Assembly (NCBI GenBank): GCA_902632055.1
Contig: CACPAS010000008.1
Span: 1-46,615 of the forward strand
Direction of reading: 5' to 3'
Length of the DNA: 46,615 nt
From: an uncultured OCS116 cluster bacterium
GTDB lineage: Bacteria > Pseudomonadota > Alphaproteobacteria > Rhizobiales > TMED25
The notes beneath the pieces were generated by a model. It did no database searches and was not told where the DNA came from. It saw nothing but the letters and a program-made list of their open reading frames with translations. Within the stretch, counting starts at the first letter, position 1. Every line of letters starts with the position of its first letter. Shown here in pieces: positions 19,450 through 27,239 of this stretch. The position numbers and the translations under genes are program-made.

Positions 19450-20182
19450 CCAAAATTGCAAAAGACTTGATGTCTGGCTAGTTGATAATAAATATTTTAG
19501 CTCGAGAAATGTAGCCTCGAACGCAATTTTTCTTGGTTTAGTCTCAGTTAACGGAGAAGTTACTCAAAAAAGCAGTACCAAGATAACACAATTTGATGTG
19601 GTTACAATCGATAACAGCGAAAAGCATTATGTTTCGAGAGCTGCGAATAAATTAAAGTATTTAGTTACGAAAACTAAAATTGATATTGAAAGAAAAACTT
19701 GTATTGACCTAGGTGCATCAACGGGGGGTTTTACGCAAATACTTCTCGAATTCGGTGCTTCAAAAATCTATGCAATTGATGTTGGTCACGAGCAAATGGC
19801 GAAACAGCTCAGAAGAGATCAACGAGTGATCAATATGGATAGAACCGATGCAAGAGACATAGGAACAGATATCATTCAGCAATCAAGTATAATTACAGCT
19901 GACCTGAGTTTCATTAGTCTTCGTAAAGTTCTTGGCCAGATAGTTAATTTATCAAATATCGGTACGACTTTTTGCGTATTATTCAAACCACAATTTGAAG
20001 TTGGACACAAGGAAATTACTAAAAACGGAATTGTAAAAAATACAGAAATAGTTTGGAATACGCTCCAAAGTTTTAAATATTGGCTTGAGAACATCAATAT
20101 TGGAAATATAAAAATATTCAAGTCACCAATTTTGGGGAAAGAGGGAAATCAGGAGTGGTTAGTGTATGGTGAGAGGATATGA
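19439..20182 (+). CDS. tlyA: TlyA family rRNA 2'-O-methyltransferase (S4 + FtsJ-like)
   Basis: TlyA-family proteins methylate 2'-OH of rRNA cytidines; older annotations call them hemolysin A. The 247-residue protein has an N-terminal S4 RNA-binding domain ([22 protein letters not shown], residues about 9-60) and an FtsJ/RrmJ-type methyltransferase domain: [12 protein letters not shown], then SAM motif [30 protein letters not shown], and [14 protein letters not shown] start it at ATG 19439, inside the end of dxs (11-base overlap), rather than at a TTG four codons earlier. Whether it methylates 16S, 23S or both cannot be read here; the toxin-like name should not be taken literally. Confidence 0.9.
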   Translation: MSNSQNCKRLDVWLVDNKYFSSRNVASNAIFLGLVSVNGEVTQKSSTKITQFDVVTIDNSEKHYVSRAANKLKYLVTKTKIDIERKTCIDLGASTGGFTQILLEFGASKIYAIDVGHEQMAKQLRRDQRVINMDRTDARDIGTDIIQQSSIITADLSFISLRKVLGQIVNLSNIGTTFCVLFKPQFEVGHKEITKNGIVKNTEIVWNTLQSFKYWLENINIGNIKIFKSPILGKEGNQEWLVYGERI

Positions 20183-20187
20183 AAAAA

Positions 20188-21270
20188 TTATCCAATTTGA
20201 CCCCTATTTCTAATAAAGTTATCCGCAAGTGTTAGAGCAAGCATTGCCTCACCAATAGGTACAGCCCTTATCCCAACACATGGATCATGTCTGCCTCGGG
20301 TTGAAATCTCAGTCTCTTTTTCGTTAACATCGATCGTTTTTACTGGTTTTAAAATTGACGATGTTGGCTTGACGGCAAATCTCACAATTATATCTTGTCC
20401 AGTCGAAATTCCACCCAAAATTCCACCGGCGTTATTAGATAAAAATTCCACATTACCTTCATTAATCACGATTTGATCGGCATTTTGACTACCTGTCATA
20501 CTTGCAGTTTTAAAGCCTGCACCAATTTCTACAGCCTTAACAGCGTTAATTGACATCATTCCTGAAGCAATTTCTTGATCAAGCTTACCATAGATAGGTT
20601 CCCCAAGACCACTTGGGACATTCTCTGCGATGACCTCAATAATGGCACCTGTTGAGTCTCCTTCTTTTCTGATTTTTTGGAGGTAATTCTCCCAAGTATC
20701 AATAATTTCAGGATCAGGGCAAAAAAATGGATTTTTGTTAACCAAGTCCCAATCCCAATTATTTTTGTTTATTTGATGAGGTCCCATCTGAACTAAGGCT
20801 GCCCTTATTCTTATATCTGGAATTATCTTACGTGCGATAGCTCCACCCGCAACACGCATTGCCGTTTCTCGAGCTGATGATCTCCCCCCGCCTCTGTAAT
20901 CTCTTAATCCATATTTTTTTATATATGTAAAATCTGCATGCCCCGGTCTAAATTTATCATTAATTTCGCCGTAATCACGAGATCTTTGGTCTTCATTTTT
21001 TATCAGAAGAGATATGGGAGTTCCTGTTGTGAGATGGTTCCCGGAGTCACTTTTGATGGTACCTGATAAGATTTCAATTTTATCATCCTCTTTTCTTTGG
21101 GTGGTATATTTTGATTGCCCAGGCTTTCTTTTATCAAGGTAGGATTGTATTTCATCTATCGATAGTTCTATATTTGGCGGACAACCATCTAAAACGCATC
21201 CAATAGCTTCGCCATGGCTTTCTCCCCATGTTGTTAACCTAAGCATTTTACCAAAAGTATTATGAGACAT
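20188..21270 (-). CDS. aroC: Chorismate synthase
   Basis: AroC converts EPSP to chorismate using reduced FMN, the last step of the shikimate pathway. The 360-residue protein carries the three family signatures: [17 protein letters not shown] near the N-terminus, [25 protein letters not shown] (written here as [14 protein letters not shown] and [15 protein letters not shown], residues about 104-135), and the C-terminal [19 protein letters not shown]. It lies eight bases downstream of fabI on the same strand and ends five bases from the convergent tlyA stop. Confidence 0.97.
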   Translation of the reverse strand: MSHNTFGKMLRLTTWGESHGEAIGCVLDGCPPNIELSIDEIQSYLDKRKPGQSKYTTQRKEDDKIEILSGTIKSDSGNHLTTGTPISLLIKNEDQRSRDYGEINDKFRPGHADFTYIKKYGLRDYRGGGRSSARETAMRVAGGAIARKIIPDIRIRAALVQMGPHQINKNNWDWDLVNKNPFFCPDPEIIDTWENYLQKIRKEGDSTGAIIEVIAENVPSGLGEPIYGKLDQEIASGMMSINAVKAVEIGAGFKTASMTGSQNADQIVINEGNVEFLSNNAGGILGGISTGQDIIVRFAVKPTSSILKPVKTIDVNEKETEISTRGRHDPCVGIRAVPIGEAMLALTLADNFIRNRGQIG

Positions 21271-21278
21271 ATTTTATC

Positions 21279-22097
21279 CTATTCTACAGTGATATCGGGT
21301 GCGTCTTCATTTTTCATTCCAACTATATTATAACCAGAGTCAACGTGAAGGATTTCTCCCGTGACTGATTTACTTAAATCCGAAAGTAAATAAATTGCTG
21401 CATTGCCAACATCATCAATATCAACAGTGCGCCTAAGAGGGGAATTGTATTCATTCCATTTGAGTATATATCGAAAATCCCCAATACCGGAGGCAGCTAG
21501 GGTCTTAATTGGTCCAGCCGATATTGCGTTAACTCGAGTCCCATTGATCCCGAGATCAACACTCAAGTATTTCACAGAAGCTTCCAACGCAGCTTTTGCA
21601 ACACCCATAACGTTATAGTGGGGCATTACCCTCTCTGCACCAGAGTATGTCAAGGTTAAAAGAGATGATTGATCTTTAAGTATTTTTTGTGCATGTTTTG
21701 CAACAGATGTGAATGAATAGCAAGATATATGCATTGTTTGTAAAAAATTATCTTTTGAGGTTTCGATATATTTACCTGTTAACTCGTTCTTATCTGAGTA
21801 GGCGATAGCATGCACTATAAAATCAATCTGACCCCAAACTTTTTCTATTTCATTTATAAGATTGATGATAGATTCTTCGTCTGATACATCACATTCTATT
21901 GTTATATTAGAGTTTAGCTCTCTAGCAAGTGGTATAATTCTTTTTTCAATTGCTTCACCTTGATAACTAAAAGCGAGCTCTGCTCCAGCATCACTTAGTG
22001 CTTTGGCAATTCCCCAAGCAATTGATCTGTTATTGGCAACACCCATAACAAGACCCCTTTTTCCATGCATGAATTTTTGATAAACTTTATTATTCAT
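21279..22097 (-). CDS. fabI: Enoyl-[acyl-carrier-protein] reductase (NADH)
   Basis: FabI reduces trans-2-enoyl-ACP in each cycle of type II fatty-acid synthesis. This short-chain dehydrogenase-type protein (272 residues from ATG 22097) has the FabI cofactor loop GVANNRSIAWGIAKAL and the catalytic Tyr-x6-Lys (YNVMGVAKA), spaced as in FabI rather than the Tyr-x3-Lys of ordinary SDRs. SAGPIKTLAASGI and the C-terminal VTGEILHVDSGYNIVGM are also typical. A GTG at 22112 could add five residues, but AGGTG overlaps that codon and is better placed to serve the ATG. It is divergent from pdxH and probably cotranscribed with aroC. Confidence 0.95.
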   Translation of the reverse strand: MNNKVYQKFMHGKRGLVMGVANNRSIAWGIAKALSDAGAELAFSYQGEAIEKRIIPLARELNSNITIECDVSDEESIINLINEIEKVWGQIDFIVHAIAYSDKNELTGKYIETSKDNFLQTMHISCYSFTSVAKHAQKILKDQSSLLTLTYSGAERVMPHYNVMGVAKAALEASVKYLSVDLGINGTRVNAISAGPIKTLAASGIGDFRYILKWNEYNSPLRRTVDIDDVGNAAIYLLSDLSKSVTGEILHVDSGYNIVGMKNEDAPDITVE

Positions 22098-22178
22098 CTT
22101 TTGATTTGGCACCTAAATATTATTAAAATATAATATTATATTAAAACTATCATTACAACCACATGATGAGATTAAATT

Positions 22179-22790
22179 ATGAACAATTATCAAGGATTTA
22201 ATAAAATAGAGTTAAGCGCTTCAGACCCAATCGATTTATTCAGTAAATGGTTTGAAGAAGCAAAATTAAATGAGATTAATGATCCAGATGCCATGGCACT
22301 TGCAACTGTAGATGGGAATAATGCCCCAAACATTCGTATGGTCCTTGTAAAAAAAATTGATCACGGGCTTGTTTTTTTTACAAATAAAGATAGCCAAAAA
22401 GGATCAGAAATTGCACTCAACAAAAACGCGGCCTTATGCTTTCATTGGAAAAGTATAAGGAAACAAGTTCGTTTTAGGGGGTCCGTAAGCATGATAAAAG
22501 CTGACGAGTCAGATGAGTATTTTCATACCCGTCCACGTGGTAGTAGGATTGGCGCAATTGTGAGCAAGCAGTCATCAAAATTAAAAAGCCAACAACAATT
22601 TGCTGAAGAATATAAAAGTTTTGAAGAGTCTATGCAGGGAAAGGAAATAATAAGGCCAGACTATTGGGTAGGATATAGACTAGAGCCTGTGGAGATTGAA
22701 TTTTGGCTGAATTCCGAGTTTCGTCTACATCAAAGGATGAGATTTTACAAAGTAAATAAAAACTGGGAGAGGGAGTTTCTATATCCTTGA
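22179..22790 (+). CDS. pdxH: Pyridoxamine 5'-phosphate oxidase
   Basis: PdxH is an FMN enzyme that oxidises pyridoxamine- or pyridoxine-5'-phosphate to pyridoxal phosphate. The 203-residue protein has DPDAMALATVDGNNAPNIRMV with the following FFTNKDSQKGSEI segment, the RPRGSRIGAIVSKQSS signature at about residues 112-127, and the conserved C-terminal WLNSEFRLHQRMRFY plus WEREFLYP. The length is normal. It stands alone between the divergent fabI and the convergent MBL-fold gene, whose stop is five bases away. Confidence 0.95.
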   Translation: MNNYQGFNKIELSASDPIDLFSKWFEEAKLNEINDPDAMALATVDGNNAPNIRMVLVKKIDHGLVFFTNKDSQKGSEIALNKNAALCFHWKSIRKQVRFRGSVSMIKADESDEYFHTRPRGSRIGAIVSKQSSKLKSQQQFAEEYKSFEESMQGKEIIRPDYWVGYRLEPVEIEFWLNSEFRLHQRMRFYKVNKNWEREFLYP

Positions 22791-22795
22791 TAATC

Positions 22796-23611
22796 CTATG
22801 TGGAATTTATTGAATATTTATTGATTTTTTGTGATGTAACTTTCTTGATAATACCCGCCTCTTGAAGTTCTGCAAGGCTAGACTCCACAGTAAAAAGTGC
22901 ATAATTTCTTAAATTAGGGCTCAGTTTTGAATAAATTATTGCCGTGATCTGACTCGCTTCCATATCATTCGACTCAAGTAGTTTTAATATTTCACCAGTT
23001 CGCTTATTTCTATGTTCTAGAAGAGTAATGCATCTTTTTCTACCATCAATTATTGTGTTTCCGTGTCCCGGTAATAACTTCTCATGGCAAATATCTCTTA
23101 TTTTTATCAAGCTTTCGATATATTTTCCCATATTTCCATCAGGAAGCCTAATCATAGTTGTTGACCAACCCATGATGTGATCTCCGGAGAATAGAGCAAT
23201 TCCCGGGATACGATAGCAATAATGATCTGATGCGTGACCTGGTGTATATATTGAATCAATTTCAAACTCAGATGATACTATTGGCCCATCAAAAACAACA
23301 AGCCTATCCTTTGATATTTTGAGGGCATCTTGCATTTTACTTCTTTGCATTTTGCCAACATATATAGGGGCATTCTGAGAAGCTGCGAGTTCATCCATAA
23401 TACCTATATGATCTCCATGATGATGAGTTGCAATTATGCATTTGACTTTTCGTCCATCAATGTAATCAATAACATTGGAAAGATGTTTTTTAGAATTTGG
23501 TCCTGGATCAATAACAATAAGTTCTTTCTCGCCAAGAATGTATGTATTTGTTCCCTTATAGGTCGAGGGCCCCTTGTTATCAGCCGTTATTGTTTTTATA
23601 TATGTTAACAT
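22796..23611 (-). CDS. MBL-fold metallohydrolase (LACTB2-like)
   Basis: The 271-residue protein is a metallo-beta-lactamase-fold hydrolase. Metal ligands are visible in THHHGDHIG (residues about 61-69), GHASDHYCY, FSGDHIMGW and PGHGNTI. The N-terminus (GPSTYKGTNTYILGEKELIVIDPG) and the C-terminal winged-helix-like part (about residues 200-265, ending with SSLAELQEAGIIKK) place it with LACTB2-like hydrolases, some of which are RNases; the substrate here is unknown. I use the ATG at 23611; a further upstream Met adds 19 residues rich in Ile/Tyr/Lys without family similarity. It diverges from the tRNA-Gln gene. Confidence 0.85.
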   Translation of the reverse strand: MLTYIKTITADNKGPSTYKGTNTYILGEKELIVIDPGPNSKKHLSNVIDYIDGRKVKCIIATHHHGDHIGIMDELAASQNAPIYVGKMQRSKMQDALKISKDRLVVFDGPIVSSEFEIDSIYTPGHASDHYCYRIPGIALFSGDHIMGWSTTMIRLPDGNMGKYIESLIKIRDICHEKLLPGHGNTIIDGRKRCITLLEHRNKRTGEILKLLESNDMEASQITAIIYSKLSPNLRNYALFTVESSLAELQEAGIIKKVTSQKINKYSINST

Positions 23612-23714
23612 GTGTTTTTTTAATTTATTTTTTAGATAGTATATTATACTAATGTATTTTACATTCACATTATTCGATCAAATATATATGTTGTTGTTTG
23701 AATAGAAAAAGTAT

Positions 23715-23788
23715 TGGGGCGTAGCCAAGCGGTAAGGCATCGGGTTTTGATCCCGTGATCGCAGGTTCGAATCCTGCCGCCCCAGCCA
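23715..23788 (+). tRNA. tRNA-Gln (anticodon UUG)
   Basis: All arms fold. The acceptor stem TGGGGCG pairs with CGCCCCA over seven base pairs, followed by discriminator G and an encoded CCA. The D stem is GCC/GGC, the anticodon loop TTTTGAT gives anticodon TTG, and the T arm is GCAGG-TTCGAAT-CCTGC. Length is 71 bases plus CCA. The only irregular pair is U27-U43 at the top of the anticodon stem, which is tolerable. The U1-A72 pair is the usual glutamine identity feature. Confidence 0.97.
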
Positions 23789-23857
23789 AATTGAGAGATT
23801 TGCTATACATTAGCCAAGTATATAAAAAGAATAAATTTAAAATTTAAGATTATGTAT

Positions 23858-23893
23858 TTCTATAATACTGCTTAACTATGGTGATAAGTTTAT
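23858..23893 (+). repeat. Copy B of a dispersed ~36-base element (at the photolyase start)
   Basis: This is the partner of 13385-13419. The 24-base core (23868-23891) ends exactly one base before the photolyase ATG, with two mismatches to copy A. The left flank contains TATAAT at 23861-23866, a good -10 hexamer about 26 bases ahead of the start codon; copy A has TATAAC there. I see no convincing -35. The element may be the promoter and short leader of the photolyase gene, or a binding site shared with nadA. Confidence 0.5.
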
Positions 23894-25385
23894 GAAACTC
23901 TTTTTGATACTCGGTAACCAATTATTTCCAAAAAATTATATCGAAGAATATAAAAATACACATACATTCTTCATGGCTGAAGATTATGGTCTGTGTAAAC
24001 ACATGAAGCCTTCGAAGAGTAAAATACTCTTATTTCTATCTGCTATGAGATCTTACGCAGATGATCTCAAAAGGAATGATTTTCAGGTCGACTATAGAGA
24101 TGCTGAACATCCACAATTTAAAGATGATTATGTAACTAAATTAGATGCAAGTCTTAATGATAGGCAAGTTACTTGTGTAACAATGTTTGAGATAGAAGAC
24201 AAATTTTTTGAGGAAATAATCGTAGATTTTTTTAAGAAAAAAAATATCGAATATCATTTTTTAAAGTCACCCATGTTTATAAATTCAAGGGAGGAATTTA
24301 GCGAATTCCTGAGAAACAGTAAACCTCAGATGGCCACGTTTTATCGAAAAACTAGATTAGCGCAAGACATATTAATCGAGAGTAATGGTAAGCCCGTTGG
24401 TGGAAAATGGAGTTTTGACGCAGAGAATAGAAAAAAGATTCCAAATGAAGTACAAATACCTCAATATCCAACTTTTTCAATAACAAGCCACACAGCTAAA
24501 GTAATGGAGATTATTGAGAAGGAGTTTTCGGATCACCATGGCACGATGGATAAGTTTAATTTTGCAACAAATCATGATCAGGTCTCAGACCTCCTTGATT
24601 TTTTTTTAGAATTAAAATTACATAATTTTGGTGATTATGAAGATGCAGTAACACAAAGAGATAATATATTATTCCACAGTACCCTGAGTCCCTATCTCAA
24701 TCTAGGGTTGATTACACCTCATCAAATTATCGAACGAACAATTAATCATTGCAAAGAAAATGATGTTAAACTCAATTCGCTTGAGGGCTTTATCAGACAG
24801 GTAATTGGGTGGCGAGAATTTATGCGGGGCATATATCAAAACTTCAGTGAAAGGATGGATAAATCAAATTTTTTTAATCATACAAGAAATATGAATGATA
24901 GCTGGTACAAGGGTGAAACAGGCTTACCGCCACTCGATCATGCGATCAATAATGCTCTAAATTATGGATGGTCACATCACATTGAAAGACTCATGATACT
25001 CTCTAATTTAATGAATCTATGTGAGATAAAACCCAGCGATGTGTATCGATGGTTTATGGAAATGTTTGTAGACTCTTCAGATTGGGTAATGACTCCAAAT
25101 GTGTATGGTATGGGTTTATTTAGTGACGGTGGCATATTTGCCACAAAGCCATATTTGTGTGGTTCAAATTATATTCTAAAAATGATGGATTTTAAACGGG
25201 GTGAGTGGTGTGAAGTCATGGATGGTTTATACTGGAGATTCATAAACAAGAATAGAGATTTTTTTCTGACAAATCCGAGACTTTCTCTCATGGTTTCTTC
25301 TTTTGATAAGATGGATGCAATCAGAAAAGAGAGGATTGTGGGAATGGCAGAAAATTTCATTTTTGAGCATACCCATGAAGACTGA
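23892..25385 (+). CDS. Photolyase/cryptochrome-family protein (DPRP/CryB-PhrB clade)
   Basis: The 497-residue protein belongs to the deoxyribodipyrimidine photolyase-related family, whose characterised members are bacterial (6-4) photolyases and CryB-type cryptochromes binding FAD. Evidence is the N-terminal LFLILGNQLFPKN antenna domain, VIGWREFMRGIYQ, the GWSHHIERLMILSNL flavin-binding region, and NVYGMGLFSDGGIFATKPY near residues 400-425. Known members bind a 4Fe-4S cluster through cysteines following that region; here the segment reads KMMDFKRGEWCEVMDG then LYWRF, with two expected cysteine positions replaced and about ten residues missing. A cluster therefore seems absent. A TATAAT lies upstream, and the DUF3429 gene overlaps its end by 11 bases. 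Repair versus signalling function cannot be decided. Confidence 0.88.
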   Translation: MKLFLILGNQLFPKNYIEEYKNTHTFFMAEDYGLCKHMKPSKSKILLFLSAMRSYADDLKRNDFQVDYRDAEHPQFKDDYVTKLDASLNDRQVTCVTMFEIEDKFFEEIIVDFFKKKNIEYHFLKSPMFINSREEFSEFLRNSKPQMATFYRKTRLAQDILIESNGKPVGGKWSFDAENRKKIPNEVQIPQYPTFSITSHTAKVMEIIEKEFSDHHGTMDKFNFATNHDQVSDLLDFFLELKLHNFGDYEDAVTQRDNILFHSTLSPYLNLGLITPHQIIERTINHCKENDVKLNSLEGFIRQVIGWREFMRGIYQNFSERMDKSNFFNHTRNMNDSWYKGETGLPPLDHAINNALNYGWSHHIERLMILSNLMNLCEIKPSDVYRWFMEMFVDSSDWVMTPNVYGMGLFSDGGIFATKPYLCGSNYILKMMDFKRGEWCEVMDGLYWRFINKNRDFFLTNPRLSLMVSSFDKMDAIRKERIVGMAENFIFEHTHED

Positions 25386-25803
25386 TAAGTATTTAACATT
25401 TTTGGGCCTAATACCCTTTCTTTTTCTGCTAATACTATCGTTTTATCATTTTGAAACAACAGGTTATATATCAAAACTATTTTATGCATACTCCGCAATC
25501 ATCATTTCTTTTATTGCGGGAACCCACTGGGGCATTTGCCTCCACTCGAAAGATGGAAGTAAAAGAACTCTCTTGGAGAGCAATCTGATAACACTTATTG
25601 CTTGGCTCAGTCTATTCTATCTAGGTTTGATAACTGAATTAATCATGATTGGGTGCTTTTTGTACTTGTTGCACGTGGAGCACAGACTCAAAAGGAATGG
25701 CATTGTTGGTACCGTGTATTTTAGTCAGCGACTGCATGCAACTTATGCCGTCATCCTCATTCAAATACTCTTTTACATAAATCGTAATTTTATTATTATT
25801 TAG
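25375..25803 (+). CDS. DUF3429 membrane protein
   Basis: The 142-residue protein is almost wholly hydrophobic, with about five predicted membrane segments: residues about 8-27, 33-55, 68-87, 88-104 and 122-138. The stretch YAYSAIIISFIAGTHWGICL matches the hallmark of DUF3429 proteins (a Tyr-x-Ala-x-Ile-x-Ser-Phe-x-Gly-x-x-x-Trp-Gly pattern). Its function is unknown. I start at ATG 25375, which gives the family length; longer extension upstream is only photolyase sequence in another frame. It overlaps the photolyase end by 11 bases, so the two are translated from one message. Its stop overlaps the convergent amidase stop (TTAG, 25800-25803). Confidence 0.8.
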   Translation: MKTDKYLTFLGLIPFLFLLILSFYHFETTGYISKLFYAYSAIIISFIAGTHWGICLHSKDGSKRTLLESNLITLIAWLSLFYLGLITELIMIGCFLYLLHVEHRLKRNGIVGTVYFSQRLHATYAVILIQILFYINRNFIII

Positions 25804-27230
25804 TCATTATTTGGGGCAGAACAGTCCCATGGATGGTATTTTTCAATTTGAGCCGCTAGGCTTATAAGCGTTGACTCGTCTCCAATTTTTGCAGCAAAAT
25901 GCATTCCTGCAGGCGTTCCATCCTCGAAAACTTGCATTGGAATTGACATGGCTGGACCTCCAGTTTGATTGAATATTGCTGTATGAGGAGCGATTTCACG
26001 AAATAATAGATTAAGGTGTCGGTCTACATCTGTATGATCTGTATGTACTGTGCCCAATGGAAGCTCTTTAATATTAACTGTTGGAGAGAGTATCAAATCA
26101 TACTTTTCAAAGTAATCTGCCATAATACGTCCTATTTTGTGCATATTATTAATTGCTCTCAAATAATCGACTGCAGTATATTTTCGGCCTTCATTCATCC
26201 ATGCCCAATTTAGTGGCTCGAGGTCACTTTCTTTGAGATTAATACCAAGCATCTTTGCTCTATTTTCAAGATTATTTAGTAGATTTATTGCAGGTATAAT
26301 TTTCCAAGCCTCGAGTATCGATTGACCGGATAAATCAATATTAGTTTCTTCAACATGGTGACCAAGATTCTCACAGAGCTGCGCTGTTTTTTCTGTTAAT
26401 TGAATTATATCTGAGTTTAGTTTATTTCCTTCAAAATCGTGGGTCATTAATCCTATTTTTAAATTTTTTGGCTCAATTTGAACAAAATCAAGAAATTTTC
26501 CATTTTGTTTTGGGCTTGTATATGGTTCGCCACGCATTAACTCACTGGATATATCAAGTAACGCTGCGCTATCTCGGACAGACTTAGATAGACAGTGACT
26601 AATTGCCATGCCACCAAGGGCCTCGCCAAGATCTGGTCCACTTGATATCCTTCCACGCGATGGCTTTAATCCAAAAAGACCGCAAAGGGCAGCGGGGACT
26701 CTGATGCTTCCACCTCCATCTGTGGCATGGGCGAGAGGAACATATCCTTGACGAATTGAAGCAGCGGAACCCCCCGATGAGCCACCAGGAGAGTTTGATT
26801 TTTTTAGGGGATTCTTTGTGGGCCCAGAAATTTTTGGCTCTGTGGTGAGCGAAAGTGCTAATTCTGGGGTTTTTGTAAGACCTAGTATAATCAATCCAGC
26901 TTTTTTATAGAGTTTGATTAAGTAACTATCATTTTTTGCAATATTATTATCAAATAGTTTGCTTGATAATGTTGTTGGCAAGCCCTTACATGAAACATTT
27001 AAGTCTTTTAATAAGAACGGTACGCCGTGAAAAGTATCTTCTGGCTGAGATTTTTCTATTGATTTAATGGCATGATCATATGCTTTTGTAGTAATTGCAG
27101 ATATATCCTCATCGTAAGTTTCAATGATACTTATTGCAGTATCTAGAACTTCTCTCACGTTTACTTCTTTTTCTCTTATGAGTTTGGCGATGCCAAGGCC
27201 GTCATAGGATGAGTATTCATGTTTTTTCAT
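25800..27230 (-). CDS. Amidase (amidase signature family)
   Basis: The 476-residue protein is a Ser-cisSer-Lys hydrolase of the amidase signature family. The triad is visible: Lys75 in VPFLLKDLNV, cis-Ser151 in NSPGGSSGGSAA and nucleophile Ser175 in DGGGSIRVPA, the usual 24 residues apart. It is of stand-alone type (no GatB/GatC nearby, and ordinary amidase C-terminus with GGPAMSIPM), so GatA is unlikely. The substrate is unknown; members hydrolyse amides and some esters. It lies nine bases after the monooxygenase stop, as the last gene of a leftward group with formate dehydrogenase, so it may act on a monooxygenase product, which is inference. Confidence 0.9.
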   Translation of the reverse strand: MKKHEYSSYDGLGIAKLIREKEVNVREVLDTAISIIETYDEDISAITTKAYDHAIKSIEKSQPEDTFHGVPFLLKDLNVSCKGLPTTLSSKLFDNNIAKNDSYLIKLYKKAGLIILGLTKTPELALSLTTEPKISGPTKNPLKKSNSPGGSSGGSAASIRQGYVPLAHATDGGGSIRVPAALCGLFGLKPSRGRISSGPDLGEALGGMAISHCLSKSVRDSAALLDISSELMRGEPYTSPKQNGKFLDFVQIEPKNLKIGLMTHDFEGNKLNSDIIQLTEKTAQLCENLGHHVEETNIDLSGQSILEAWKIIPAINLLNNLENRAKMLGINLKESDLEPLNWAWMNEGRKYTAVDYLRAINNMHKIGRIMADYFEKYDLILSPTVNIKELPLGTVHTDHTDVDRHLNLLFREIAPHTAIFNQTGGPAMSIPMQVFEDGTPAGMHFAAKIGDESTLISLAAQIEKYHPWDCSAPNND

Positions 27231-27239
27231 ATGTTTTAC

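Noticed and set aside
23789-23857. A terminator or second tRNA after tRNA-Gln
   Set aside because: The spacer is AT-rich with no stable stem and no tRNA-like arms.
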